Shown piece after piece: positions 24,037-32,292 of a DNA stretch of 64,000 bases (within the stretch, counting starts at the first letter, position 1; every line of letters begins with the position of its first letter). Under the pieces are notes generated by a model, which saw only the letters and a list, made by a program, of their open reading frames with translations, was not told where the DNA came from and did no database searches. The DNA comes from Paenibacillus sp. HW567 (GTDB lineage Bacteria; Bacillota; Bacilli; Paenibacillales; Paenibacillaceae): contig NZ_KB910518.1 of assembly GCF_000374185.1 (NCBI RefSeq), positions 2,985,687 to 3,049,686 on the forward strand, written 5' to 3'. The translations under genes and the position numbers were made by a program.

Positions 24037-25257
24037 TTGAAACAATCACCCGAACGGCTATGGACTCAGTCCTTTATCATTCTAACCCTGTGTAATCTGC
24101 TGCTGTTCACCGGCCTGCAGATGACCCTCTCTACCCTCCCGGCTTATGCTGAAGGGACGCTCCACGCTTCCTCCGTACAGGTTAGCCTTGTCACCAGTCT
24201 CTTCGCGCTAAGCGCCATCGCTTCCCGCCTCTTCTCAGCCAAGGCCTTGGAGCGCGGCGGGCGCAACCTGCTGATCTTCCTTGGGCTCGCAATAATACTC
24301 GTTGCCGTAATCGGCTATTACTGGGCCGGAAGCATACTTGTGTTCCTGCTGCTGCGCATGCTGTTCGGCATCGGCTTCGGCATGACCAGCACCGCTTTTC
24401 CGACAATGGCCTCCGATATTATCCCTATCCGCCGGATGGGTGAGGGTATGGGCTATTTCGGATTGTCCACCAGCGTAGCGATGTCTGTCGGTCCGCTGAT
24501 CGGACTCAGCCTGCTGCAGGGTCCGGGCTTTGTCTCGCTGCTGCTCTCAACCTCAGTGGCACTTGCGCTGATCTTTCCTCTGGGATACCGCTTAAGCACG
24601 AAGCTGCCGGCACATCACAAAGAGCCCGCCGCGGCCAAGCTGCCGGAAGCTAAGGGCGGAGCCTTCCGCAGACTGCTGATCCCTAGCCTGCTGAACTTCC
24701 TGCTCTCCATTTCCTACGGGGGGCTGCTCGGATTTCTGGCCCTCTACGGGGTCGAGGTTCACCTGGAGCATATCGCCTACTTCTTTATGTTCAATGTTAT
24801 TGCCATTGTTATTGTGCGGCCGTTATCCGGTAAAATTTTTGACCGCTACGGTCCGGCAGCCCTGCTGCTTCCCGGCAGCCTGTTCATCATTTGCGGCCTG
24901 CTGCTGCTCTCCTTTGCGACTACGACCTTTGCCCTTTTACCGGCGGCATTATGCTACGGTCTTGGCTTCGGCTCGATGCAGCCTGCACTGCAGACCTGGA
25001 TGATCCAATCCGTGGAGCCCCGCCAGCGCGGAATGGCCAACGGCATGTTCTTCAACTCTCTCGACCTTGGAGTAGCGGTTGGTTCCATGATACTGGGTTC
25101 AATTGCCCTTTATACCAGCTACGCTGACATGTACCGTTACTCGGCGCTGGCTCCCGCATTGCTGCTTCTCATCTACGGCGCGATTCTGCTCGTTAAGCGT
25201 TACAGCGGCCGCACTTCCGCCGCCATAGACTCGCGGGCCGCCGCAGGCAGGAAGTGA
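24037..25257 (+). CDS. MFS transporter, efflux type
   Basis: A 406-residue protein with about 12 TM segments. Its N-terminal half has SRLFSAKALERGGRNLL, matching the MFS loop 2-3 motif in degenerate form. The TTG start has TAGGAGAAC upstream and lies 12 bases after the MarR stop, so it is cotranscribed with the regulator. Exports an unknown compound. Its last 58 bases overlap the 3' end of the opposing HelD gene. Confidence 0.85.
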   Translation: MKQSPERLWTQSFIILTLCNLLLFTGLQMTLSTLPAYAEGTLHASSVQVSLVTSLFALSAIASRLFSAKALERGGRNLLIFLGLAIILVAVIGYYWAGSILVFLLLRMLFGIGFGMTSTAFPTMASDIIPIRRMGEGMGYFGLSTSVAMSVGPLIGLSLLQGPGFVSLLLSTSVALALIFPLGYRLSTKLPAHHKEPAAAKLPEAKGGAFRRLLIPSLLNFLLSISYGGLLGFLALYGVEVHLEHIAYFFMFNVIAIVIVRPLSGKIFDRYGPAALLLPGSLFIICGLLLLSFATTTFALLPAALCYGLGFGSMQPALQTWMIQSVEPRQRGMANGMFFNSLDLGVAVGSMILGSIALYTSYADMYRYSALAPALLLLIYGAILLVKRYSGRTSAAIDSRAAAGRK

Positions 25258-27557
25258 TTGGGCTGTCCCAGACTGTAGATATGCAGCAAATGCATCGCCC
25301 GTGTACAAGCGGTATAGAACAGCTTCCGTTCGCTTTCGCGGCCATATCTTTCTTCTGAACCATCGTAAATAATGACGGCATCAAATTCCACGCCTTTGGC
25401 CAAGTATGCAGGAAGCACCAAAGTACCCTTTTGAAAATTAGGAGTATCCTTGGTCACCAGTCTCACCGGCAGGCTGTTCTGCAGCTTGGCGTGTACACGT
25501 GCACTCTCCTCGGCTGTTTTGCAGATCACTGCCACATAATGATAGCCCTGGGAATGCAAATCAAGCACATCCTGCTCCACCGAAGCCAGCAGCTTTTCCT
25601 CAGTGTCTACCACAGTTAGCTGCGGGGACTCTCCCCGCCGGTTGAATGGAACAATCTTCTCTCCTCCCGGAATCATTGCCCGCGTGAACTCTACGATCTC
25701 ATAGGTGGAGCGGTAGCTGCGGGTCAATGAGACCACTTCCGTATTCTCAGCGCCATAGATGCTAACCAGCCCGGCCAGCTCGCCTAAAACTTCTCCCTGG
25801 GCATAGATCGCCTGGTTCAAGTCGCCAAGCACCGTCATTTTGGCCCGCGGGAACAAGCGCCGCATGAACTCAAGCTGGAACGGGGAATAATCCTGCACTT
25901 CATCAACGATAACATGGCGGATCTGCGTATTGGTGCGGAAGCCTTGGCTTAATTCCTTCAAATATAGAAAAGGCGTGGCATCTTCATAGGCCAGCTCGTT
26001 CATATTTAGAGACTCCACCGTTTGTCTGGAAATCTCATCCCAGGCCTCTGGAAGCGCTCTGCCGCTGTCCAGATTCTCCATAAGCCCGCGGTCTTGAAAA
26101 AGCCGGCAGTACAGCGCTTTGACATCCACGAACCGTCCCCGCTTGGTCCAGCCGCGCAGCGGCTTCAGGCGCTGGCTGACGATATATCTGGCCAGCAGGC
26201 TTCTTTCGGTATCGAAATCATCAAAGCTCTCATTATGCCCGCCGCCCTTGCGGCGCATTGTCTGGTAAGCGCGCTGATACTCGCTGGAATCCAGCAGCTC
26301 GATTTGCTCCTCCACCCAAGCGGCACCACGTTCTTCCATGCTGAATGCAGCGATTTTTTTGAGCAGCCAGCCTGTCATCAGCTCTATCCGGTTCGCCAGC
26401 GTAATGTTGACATCATAGGAGTAGAACTGCCGCTCCATCTCTTCTTTGCCGACAATGGCACGGCCTTGAAACATAAGGGGCTTAAAGAGCATTCCCTCAC
26501 GCTCCAGCAGATTGACATAGCGGCGGATGGCACTCAGGAACTGCACCGAGGATTTATAAGTAATCCCCTCACGGCGCGTGGCGGCATCAGACCCTTCAGG
26601 GGCATTCAGCAGACTTTCGGTCTGGCTAAAGACATCCTCAAGCTGAAATTCCTGGCCCAGCCGGTGCTCCAGATACATCTGGAAGGTGGTCTGCTGCATA
26701 TTTTCTTCGCCAAGCTCAGGCAGAACGGTGGATACATAGCTGTTGAACAGCGGATTCGGCGAGAACAGCAGCATCTGATCGGCCTGCAGCACCTCGCGGT
26801 ATTTGTAGAGAAGGTATGCCACGCGCTGTAGCGCCGCCGAGGTTTTCCCGCTGCCGGCAGCGCCCTGGACCACCAGCATCCGGCTCTTGTCATTGCGGAT
26901 GATTGCGTTCTGCTCCTTCTGGATGGTCGCCACGATACTCTTCATCCGGTCATCCGCACTGTGGCTGAGCACCTGCTGGAGCAGCTCGTCGCCTATGGTT
27001 ACCCCTGTATCAAACATGACCTCTATCTTCCCGTCGCCGATGACAAATTGGCGTTTCAGCGCCATCGTCCCGGTTACAAGACCGCCCGGTGTATCATACG
27101 CTGCCGGACCCGGCGCCCCATCGTAATAGAGGCTGGAGATTGGCGCCCGCCAGTCGTAAATCAGGAAAGTGCCATCATCCTCCATCAGCGAGCCGATGCC
27201 CAGATAGATTTTCTCTGCTTCTCCGTCACGGGTCTCCGAGAAATCAATCCGGCCGAAATAAGGGGATAACACCAGCTTTTTATATTTTTTAAGCGCTTTG
27301 CTCGATTGCAGGTGATGGCGCTCGCGTTCGTTCAGGATTTGGGACTGCTGCCGCAGGCTTGTGGAGGTTTCCCCCAGATCATCCGGGCTGCTGAAGTTCA
27401 CCGTAACCTCTTCCCAGAAGTCCTTGCGCATATCCACGACGTCGCTGCGGTGAAGACCCAGCTCCTCGGACAGCCGCCGGATATGGGCCGACAACAGCCT
27501 TGTGACCCCGGTCACCCGTTCCTGTTCCTCTTTCCATTCACTATCATGTTTCTCCAC
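25200..27557 (-). CDS. helD: HelD-type RNA polymerase-recycling helicase (UvrD/Rep superfamily 1)
   Basis: A 785-residue SF1 ATPase. The N-terminus is a coiled-coil arm (residues about 10-95) which in HelD reaches into RNA polymerase; Walker A GAAGSGKT is at residues 232-239; the DEVQDYSPFQ helicase motif and VSLTRSYRSTYE follow near 520-580. HelD frees stalled core polymerase from DNA using ATP. The GTG start has AAGGGGAT 8 bases upstream. It lies after the FUSC-type gene in the same direction, separated by 14 bases. A general UvrD-like helicase is the alternative reading. Confidence 0.8.
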   Translation of the reverse strand: MEKHDSEWKEEQERVTGVTRLLSAHIRRLSEELGLHRSDVVDMRKDFWEEVTVNFSSPDDLGETSTSLRQQSQILNERERHHLQSSKALKKYKKLVLSPYFGRIDFSETRDGEAEKIYLGIGSLMEDDGTFLIYDWRAPISSLYYDGAPGPAAYDTPGGLVTGTMALKRQFVIGDGKIEVMFDTGVTIGDELLQQVLSHSADDRMKSIVATIQKEQNAIIRNDKSRMLVVQGAAGSGKTSAALQRVAYLLYKYREVLQADQMLLFSPNPLFNSYVSTVLPELGEENMQQTTFQMYLEHRLGQEFQLEDVFSQTESLLNAPEGSDAATRREGITYKSSVQFLSAIRRYVNLLEREGMLFKPLMFQGRAIVGKEEMERQFYSYDVNITLANRIELMTGWLLKKIAAFSMEERGAAWVEEQIELLDSSEYQRAYQTMRRKGGGHNESFDDFDTERSLLARYIVSQRLKPLRGWTKRGRFVDVKALYCRLFQDRGLMENLDSGRALPEAWDEISRQTVESLNMNELAYEDATPFLYLKELSQGFRTNTQIRHVIVDEVQDYSPFQLEFMRRLFPRAKMTVLGDLNQAIYAQGEVLGELAGLVSIYGAENTEVVSLTRSYRSTYEIVEFTRAMIPGGEKIVPFNRRGESPQLTVVDTEEKLLASVEQDVLDLHSQGYHYVAVICKTAEESARVHAKLQNSLPVRLVTKDTPNFQKGTLVLPAYLAKGVEFDAVIIYDGSEERYGRESERKLFYTACTRAMHLLHIYSLGQPNHFLPAAARESMAAEVRPL

Positions 27558-27571
27558 TGCAACTCATCCCC

Positions 27572-28603
27572 TTAATCCTTTTCATTTGCCGACAGCCGGT
27601 TGATCTGGTCAGCCAGCTTGTCAAGGCGTTCGAGCTGATACCCGTAGTCGTATATCGCCGCCGCCACTACAGACAGCCGCAATTGTCCGGATTTCTCAGC
27701 GTCATAGCTCTTGATGGCCTCCTCCAGAAAGCTGTCGTTATCATTGCCCAGCGGATCAGTATCACTCGCTCCCGGCTTCAGCTTGTTCTCGAATTTAAGC
27801 AGAATCGTCTCATGATATTTGATCAACTGCTCCAAATGGCGGTCGAACAGCTCATCCGTCCGCTCCGTCCGTTCGGCCTGGAAATAATGCCGGTCCACCG
27901 CCTCAAGCACCTCGAAGCCCTTCTGCAGGGAAGTGAGCAGATTCTTGTAGACAACCATTTGCCGGGTCTCGCTGTATTTGGCGCTCCCAAGCTGCTTCTG
28001 TTCTTCCTCGAACAGAGCATATTTATCCGCAAGCGACTTGATGGAATCCTCCAGTGTTTTTTTCTCGTCGCGGAAGACACTTTCCTTCATTTCATGCGAC
28101 ACCGCCGTCCGCAGCAGCAGCGACAGGCTGCCAAAGACATTCTCAATCTGCTGGATATACTGCTTGCGCGGCTTTGGCGGGAAAACGGTAATATTAATTA
28201 TAAATGCAGCTACAATACCTGTCATTGTAAGCAGAAAGCGGGTCAACGCAAACTGCCACTGGCCTGAGGCATCCATCACCGAGATGACCGTTACGAGCGT
28301 CAGGCCGATGGTATCGGCCCGTTTCATTTTCATGCTGATCATAATCACAAGAATACATACCAATCCGACCGCAATCGGCTTGTTGGACAGCAGCATTTCC
28401 CCCAGCAGAGCCAGAATCGCCCCTATGGTGCTGGTCAGAATCTGGTCCAAAAAATATCTCCACGATCTGTAAATGGAGGGCTGCATGGCAAAAATTGCCG
28501 CAATGGCCGCACCTGCCGGAGTAGGGAACTGCAGCAGAATGGATAAATATAGGGCAAGTGTAACGGCCAATCCTGTTTTAAGTACGCGGGCGCCAAAGGC
28601 CAA
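27572..28603 (-). CDS. Aromatic-acid-exporter-like (FUSC/YqjA, DUF939) membrane protein
   Basis: A 343-residue protein: about five TM segments (residues about 8-145) then a cytoplasmic helical domain of some 190 residues. Pattern and length fit the ArAE_1/FUSC group such as B. subtilis YqjA. Export of aromatic acids is family-level expectation only. The TTG start has AGGAGGG 7 bases upstream. Cotranscription with the HelD gene is likely. Confidence 0.75.
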   Translation of the reverse strand: MAFGARVLKTGLAVTLALYLSILLQFPTPAGAAIAAIFAMQPSIYRSWRYFLDQILTSTIGAILALLGEMLLSNKPIAVGLVCILVIMISMKMKRADTIGLTLVTVISVMDASGQWQFALTRFLLTMTGIVAAFIINITVFPPKPRKQYIQQIENVFGSLSLLLRTAVSHEMKESVFRDEKKTLEDSIKSLADKYALFEEEQKQLGSAKYSETRQMVVYKNLLTSLQKGFEVLEAVDRHYFQAERTERTDELFDRHLEQLIKYHETILLKFENKLKPGASDTDPLGNDNDSFLEEAIKSYDAEKSGQLRLSVVAAAIYDYGYQLERLDKLADQINRLSANEKD

Positions 28604-28728
28604 ATTATAACCCTCCTCGAAGTATCGTGTGCACAGGCTTCACTGAATTATGTATAGATTGATGTGATTCGGGTCATTTCTATACAGGTACAGACATATT
28701 TACCCATAAAAGCAGACGAGGTGAAACT

Positions 28729-29220
28729 ATGACCAACCATATCACAAAAATAATTGTTGCAGCAATTCTGCTCGGCTCGGCGCCAACTGCGTCTTTTGCC
28801 GAGAGTGCTGCCGGAGGCGTACCTACTACTGCGCCGGATAAGGCATTTCACACCAAGACGGAGCACCACCATCCAGCCGGCAAAGAGAGGGGCTTCCGGG
28901 CGGGAGGATATTTCATCCTTAACGAAACGTCCAACCTGCTCGACATGGACCGTGCAGAGATTGTCCGCAGTCTGAAGTCGGGAAAAACCCTCTATACACT
29001 GGCCCGGGAGAAAAAAGGCTGGAGCGAGGAGCAATACCTCCAGAAGCTTAGCGAAGCAGCAAGTCCCAGACTTGAGGAAGCCATAAAGGACGGCCGTCTT
29101 ACCAAAGCTGAAGCCAATAAGCTGAAGGAAGGGCTGCCCGCTCTGCTGAAGCTCAATATTAGCCATGCCGGGCAATTCCACGAATCCAGGGCCTCAGAGA
29201 AGTCTGCGAAAAATCGTTGA
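28729..29220 (+). CDS. Secreted helical protein of unknown function
   Basis: A 163-residue product with a Sec signal peptide (residues 1 to about 24, ending ASFAES). The mature part is polar and helical; residues about 80-130 read like the small exported repeat seen in YckD/DUF2680 proteins (TLYTLAREKKGWSEEQYLQKL then EEAIKDGRLTKAEANKL). No catalytic residues are apparent. It may be a cell-wall or matrix-associated protein. It has no operon partner. Confidence 0.6.
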   Translation: MTNHITKIIVAAILLGSAPTASFAESAAGGVPTTAPDKAFHTKTEHHHPAGKERGFRAGGYFILNETSNLLDMDRAEIVRSLKSGKTLYTLAREKKGWSEEQYLQKLSEAASPRLEEAIKDGRLTKAEANKLKEGLPALLKLNISHAGQFHESRASEKSAKNR

Positions 29221-29255
29221 TTGGATGCAGGCAAACGATATTTTCAGGAGTCTCA

Positions 29256-29302
29256 AAAGCATGCGGATACCTTGCGGGCTGCCCCGGGTATCCGCATTGC
29301 TT
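29256..29302. terminator. Terminator between the secreted protein and PAP2 genes
   Basis: GCATGCGGATACC pairs with GGTATCCGCATTGC. The stem overlaps the PAP2 stop and has short T-rich tails on each strand. Confidence 0.7.
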
Positions 29303-29951
29303 ATGCTATCTTCAGCTTTCTGGAATTGCGGTACGCCTCAAAAATCGCGATACACAACATTAGCCAGGCTCCGCTGGCCGCATATCCCCCAATAACATCG
29401 CTCGGGTAATGCACTCCTAAATAGATGCGGCTCCAGCCGATGCCCCCCGTCATGAGAACGGTGAATACAAGAAGCACGATTCGTTCCCGTCTGTTCCGCA
29501 TATGCCGCCAGAGCAAATAAGCAAGCACACCATACAAGGAAAAGGCAGCCATCGAATGACCGCTCGGAAAGCTGTACCCCGCCTGTTCGATCAGCCGGTG
29601 AATACTCGGTCTTTCGCGGTGAAACCATCCCTTCATCATAGTGTTCAGCAACTGTGAGCCTAACCCGACCGCCAGGAACAACAACAGCTCCACGCGGCGC
29701 TTCAGCACAAAAAAGAGCAGCGCCATCGCCAGCAGGGAAATCCCGACCGCCAGCTTGGAGGAGCCGACCAGGGACAATCCTTTCGCTAGTGAAGTAAGCG
29801 CAGGCGATTCCGCCGATTGTACAACATGAATGATTAAGTTATCGAAGAAGGCGATCCTGTCCAGCTTCACAAATACAGCAATCACCAAAAAAGCTAGCAT
29901 AAACCATAAAAAAAAGCGAAAACCTCTGGACCCGTATTGATTTTGCAACAT
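29301..29951 (-). CDS. PAP2 family phosphatase
   Basis: A 216-residue membrane phosphatase with all three PAP2 signatures: KGWFHRERP (C1), SFPSGHSM (C2, catalytic His) and SRIYLGVHYPSDVIGG (C3). Likely dephosphorylates a lipid phosphate such as undecaprenyl pyrophosphate or phosphatidic acid. The start at 29951 (MLQNQYG) has GGGGG upstream, and longer forms to 30035 lack a site. Confidence 0.88.
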   Translation of the reverse strand: MLQNQYGSRGFRFFLWFMLAFLVIAVFVKLDRIAFFDNLIIHVVQSAESPALTSLAKGLSLVGSSKLAVGISLLAMALLFFVLKRRVELLLFLAVGLGSQLLNTMMKGWFHRERPSIHRLIEQAGYSFPSGHSMAAFSLYGVLAYLLWRHMRNRRERIVLLVFTVLMTGGIGWSRIYLGVHYPSDVIGGYAASGAWLMLCIAIFEAYRNSRKLKIA

Positions 29952-30014
29952 AACTTCCCCCTTGTCTATATCTAAGCCGCTTGAGCGTATTTTCAGAGTC
30001 GGGCATCCCCGTGG

Positions 30015-30020
30015 TATAAT
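30015..30020 (+). promoter_or_regulatory. -10 box upstream of the Hfq-like gene
   Basis: A TATAAT stands about 43 bases before the GTG start. No good -35 is visible 17 bases further upstream (TTCAGA). Confidence 0.4.
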
Positions 30021-30062
30021 GTTACCTGAAGTCAATTTATAAAAAGATGGAGTGCTGCCACA

Positions 30063-30284
30063 GTGGAACCTCTAAAATTGCAAGAGCGCTTGTTGAATCA
30101 ATGTATCTCAACCAAGGTTCCCGTGACGATATTTACAACTAACGGAGTCAAAATGCAGGGACTTGTAACCTCTTATGATGCCTATACCATCACCTTGGAG
30201 GGCCAGGGCGACGGCAAACAGAACGTGCTGTTTAAATCAGCCGTGTCCACGGTTGTGCCGTTTAAACCCGTTTCACTGAAATGA
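30063..30284 (+). CDS. hfq: Divergent Hfq-like RNA chaperone
   Basis: A 73-residue Sm-fold protein with the Hfq pattern: an LQERLLNQ helix, PVTIFTTNGVKMQGLV (Sm1) and VLFKSAVSTVVPFKP (Sm2). It departs from typical Hfq: the highly conserved His of KHA is Ser (KSA), and SYDAYT replaces the usual SFDNFT. The GTG start has a TGGAGTG site. It is a single-gene unit with an 18-bp perfect terminator stem. It could be a second, specialised copy beside a canonical hfq elsewhere, or the only one. Confidence 0.8.
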   Translation: MEPLKLQERLLNQCISTKVPVTIFTTNGVKMQGLVTSYDAYTITLEGQGDGKQNVLFKSAVSTVVPFKPVSLK

Positions 30285-30297
30285 ATATGTCTGTTCA

Positions 30298-30340
30298 GCA
30301 AAAGGAACACCGGAGCATTGGCCTCCGGTGTTCCTTTTGC
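30298..30340. terminator. Strong bidirectional terminator
   Basis: GCAAAAGGAACACCGGAG pairs perfectly with CTCCGGTGTTCCTTTTGC over 18 bases with a 7-base loop. It terminates the Hfq-like gene and the converging lactonase gene. Confidence 0.9.
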
Positions 30341-30379
30341 TTGAAATATAAGGAATTCTACAGAGACGGGTTCGAAATG

Positions 30380-31495
30380 TTATTGATCGGCAGACACCGG
30401 AAAATATGCCGGCTTAACACATACCGGCTTGGATACCGCTGCCTCATTGCCTGTGAAGCTCAGCCGTCCGCTGTCCCGGTTAACGCTGAAGACCACCAGG
30501 TTGTTGCCGTCACGATTGGCGACAATTAAATAGCCGCTGTCCGGGGTAAGCGCGAAGTGGCGCGGATGGCCGCCGCGTGTGGATACATGCTCCAGAAGTG
30601 TAAGCTGAGCGGTCTGCGGATCAACCGCATACACCACAATGCTGTCATGTCCGCGGTTAGAGCCATACAGGTATCGTCCATCCCCGGACAAGGCAATTTC
30701 AGCACAGCCGTTATTTCCCGAGTAACCTTCAGGCAGTGTGGATACGGTAGCCACAGTTGTCAGAGTACCCTCCGCGCTGTCATACAGGAAGGAAGTCACC
30801 GTGCTGTCCAATTCGTTGATCACATATGCGGACTTGCCGTCCGGGTGGAACACGAAATGGCGCGGGCCTGCTCCCTCATGCAGCAGCGTGTCGCCCAGGG
30901 CTTCCAGTGTCTGCTTCTCCCGGTTAATACGGTAGGTGCGGATCAAATCAAGACCAAGGTCGGAGACGAACAGAAATTTTTCATCCGGACTAAAAATGGC
31001 GGAATGCGGGTGAGGCTTGTCCTGCCCCGGAAGATTTCTTTGACCCGTATGTACCGCAGTATCCGTCAACCGGACAGGCAGCCCTTCCTGATCCAGCTCC
31101 AGCAGGCCCACCAGACCGCCATGATAGCTGCATACAACAATATATTCATTGCCGGGCTCTCTTGAGATATGGCAGGTCGTTGTTTGCGTCTGACCCGCAG
31201 CAGGCATGGTCGCAATCCGCTTCAGCTCGGTCAGCTTGCCCGCCTGCGGATCAATGGCAAAGGATATAATCTCGCCTTCCTTGCCCCCGTCTGCCCCCGG
31301 CTTCTCTCCGATAGCATGCAGCCGCAGGCCTTCAGCATCTACATTCACGAAGGTCGGATTCGTAAGACCTTGGGCCGTATCCAGCAGTGTCAGCGTGCCT
31401 CCAGCCTCTCCATCAAATTCAAACACCTGAACCCCGCTCTCCGCAGCACTTGCGTAGGAGCCGGTAAATAACAGCAATCTAGTATTTTCCTTCAT
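30380..31495 (-). CDS. Lactonase family protein (6-phosphogluconolactonase-like beta-propeller)
   Basis: A 371-residue beta-propeller of the seven-bladed lactonase family (Pgl/YkgB type). Repeating blades end in segments such as HPHSAIFSPDEKFLFVSDLG and GHPRHFALTPDSGYLIVANRDGNN, each with a conserved Asp/His-rich loop. It is expected to hydrolyse 6-phosphogluconolactone in the pentose phosphate pathway, but the family also contains muconate-cyclising and unknown members. GGAGGAGG precedes the ATG. No signal peptide. Confidence 0.8.
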   Translation of the reverse strand: MKENTRLLLFTGSYASAAESGVQVFEFDGEAGGTLTLLDTAQGLTNPTFVNVDAEGLRLHAIGEKPGADGGKEGEIISFAIDPQAGKLTELKRIATMPAAGQTQTTTCHISREPGNEYIVVCSYHGGLVGLLELDQEGLPVRLTDTAVHTGQRNLPGQDKPHPHSAIFSPDEKFLFVSDLGLDLIRTYRINREKQTLEALGDTLLHEGAGPRHFVFHPDGKSAYVINELDSTVTSFLYDSAEGTLTTVATVSTLPEGYSGNNGCAEIALSGDGRYLYGSNRGHDSIVVYAVDPQTAQLTLLEHVSTRGGHPRHFALTPDSGYLIVANRDGNNLVVFSVNRDSGRLSFTGNEAAVSKPVCVKPAYFPVSADQ

Positions 31496-31633
31496 CTCGG
31501 TAATCCTCCTCCAGTGGTTATCAATTATGTCATCTATATAATTTACATTTTTTCTGCCGCTATGACAAATCTAACGAAAAAAAGGTCACAAATCATTTAA
31601 AAAATTAGGCTTCTCAAAGCAGCGATGCTGTGT

Positions 31634-31652
31634 TACAATGAAAGCGCTAACA
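31634..31652 (+). promoter_or_regulatory. Promoter -10 box fused to a cre site
   Basis: TACAAT (31634-31639) is directly followed by TGAAAGCGCTAACA (31639-31652), which fits the CcpA consensus TGWAARCGYTWNCW at every position. A cre just after the -10 box blocks transcription when glucose is present. Confidence 0.7.
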
Positions 31653-31687
31653 TTTTTGATTCAATTCTTTATAAAGGGGGAACATGA

Positions 31688-32023
31688 ATGAGCAGCCTGC
31701 TGGAAGCCAGAAATGTGTATGAGGACTTCGAGGTGGATACGGACATTCTGTTCTTTAAGGTCGGTGACCACGATTTGGTCATATTCCACGGCAGAAACTA
31801 CAACATTAAAAAGAGAATGACTGCCGAGCAATTGCACCGTTTAGTATCAAATTCCAATTTTTATCATGTGTACGGGGGCTGTTATGTTAATCTTAACAAG
31901 ATCAGCTCCATTGAGGACGATTGCATTTATTTCGGCGAGATGGGCCTCTATGCCAAGTCCGTCCGGGTTCCCAGACGGAAGCAGGAAGGCATACGCCATC
32001 TGCTGAGAGGCCTCAGCTCTTAA
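31688..32023 (+). CDS. Stand-alone LytTR-domain DNA-binding protein
   Basis: A 111-residue protein consisting of little more than a LytTR domain (about residues 20-107; FYHVYGGCYVNLNKISSIED and AKSVRVPRRKQEGIRHLLRG resemble the AgrA/LytR DNA-contacting strands). There is no receiver or TM, so control would be by expression, not phosphorylation. AAAGGGGG precedes the ATG. Targets unknown. The promoter carries a cre site, suggesting carbon control. Confidence 0.7.
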   Translation: MSSLLEARNVYEDFEVDTDILFFKVGDHDLVIFHGRNYNIKKRMTAEQLHRLVSNSNFYHVYGGCYVNLNKISSIEDDCIYFGEMGLYAKSVRVPRRKQEGIRHLLRGLSS

Positions 32024-32041
32024 GCGGATACATATCCGCTT
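32022..32041 (+). other. Short perfect hairpin after the LytTR gene
   Basis: AAGCGGATA pairs with TATCCGCTT around a two-base loop, starting at the stop codon. No T-run. Probably part of a two-hairpin 3' end with the terminator at 32075. Confidence 0.5.
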
Positions 32042-32074
32042 GTACGGGAGCAGCAGGATTTCCCGCTCCCCTTC

Positions 32075-32116
32075 AAAGCCGGCAGCGTATGGGCGCCCAT
32101 ACATTGCCGGCTTTTT
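32075..32116 (+). terminator. Terminator of the LytTR gene
   Basis: AAAGCCGGCA pairs with TGCCGGCTTT, with an inner GTATGGG/CCCATAC stem, and ends in CTTTTT. Confidence 0.85.
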
Positions 32117-32292
32117 CCTTGCAGATCAGCTCACCTGCGCTTCACAGATTACAAGCCCTCCGGCTTGTATCTTAAGGGAATCTTAAAAAGTAAATTCGCT
32201 TTTTTATACTTTCTTAAGGTTTGGAATCCTGATTTCTGGTAAAGTTGTAGAAAGACAGGCAACACCTATATTGAAGGGAGTCATTAATTATA

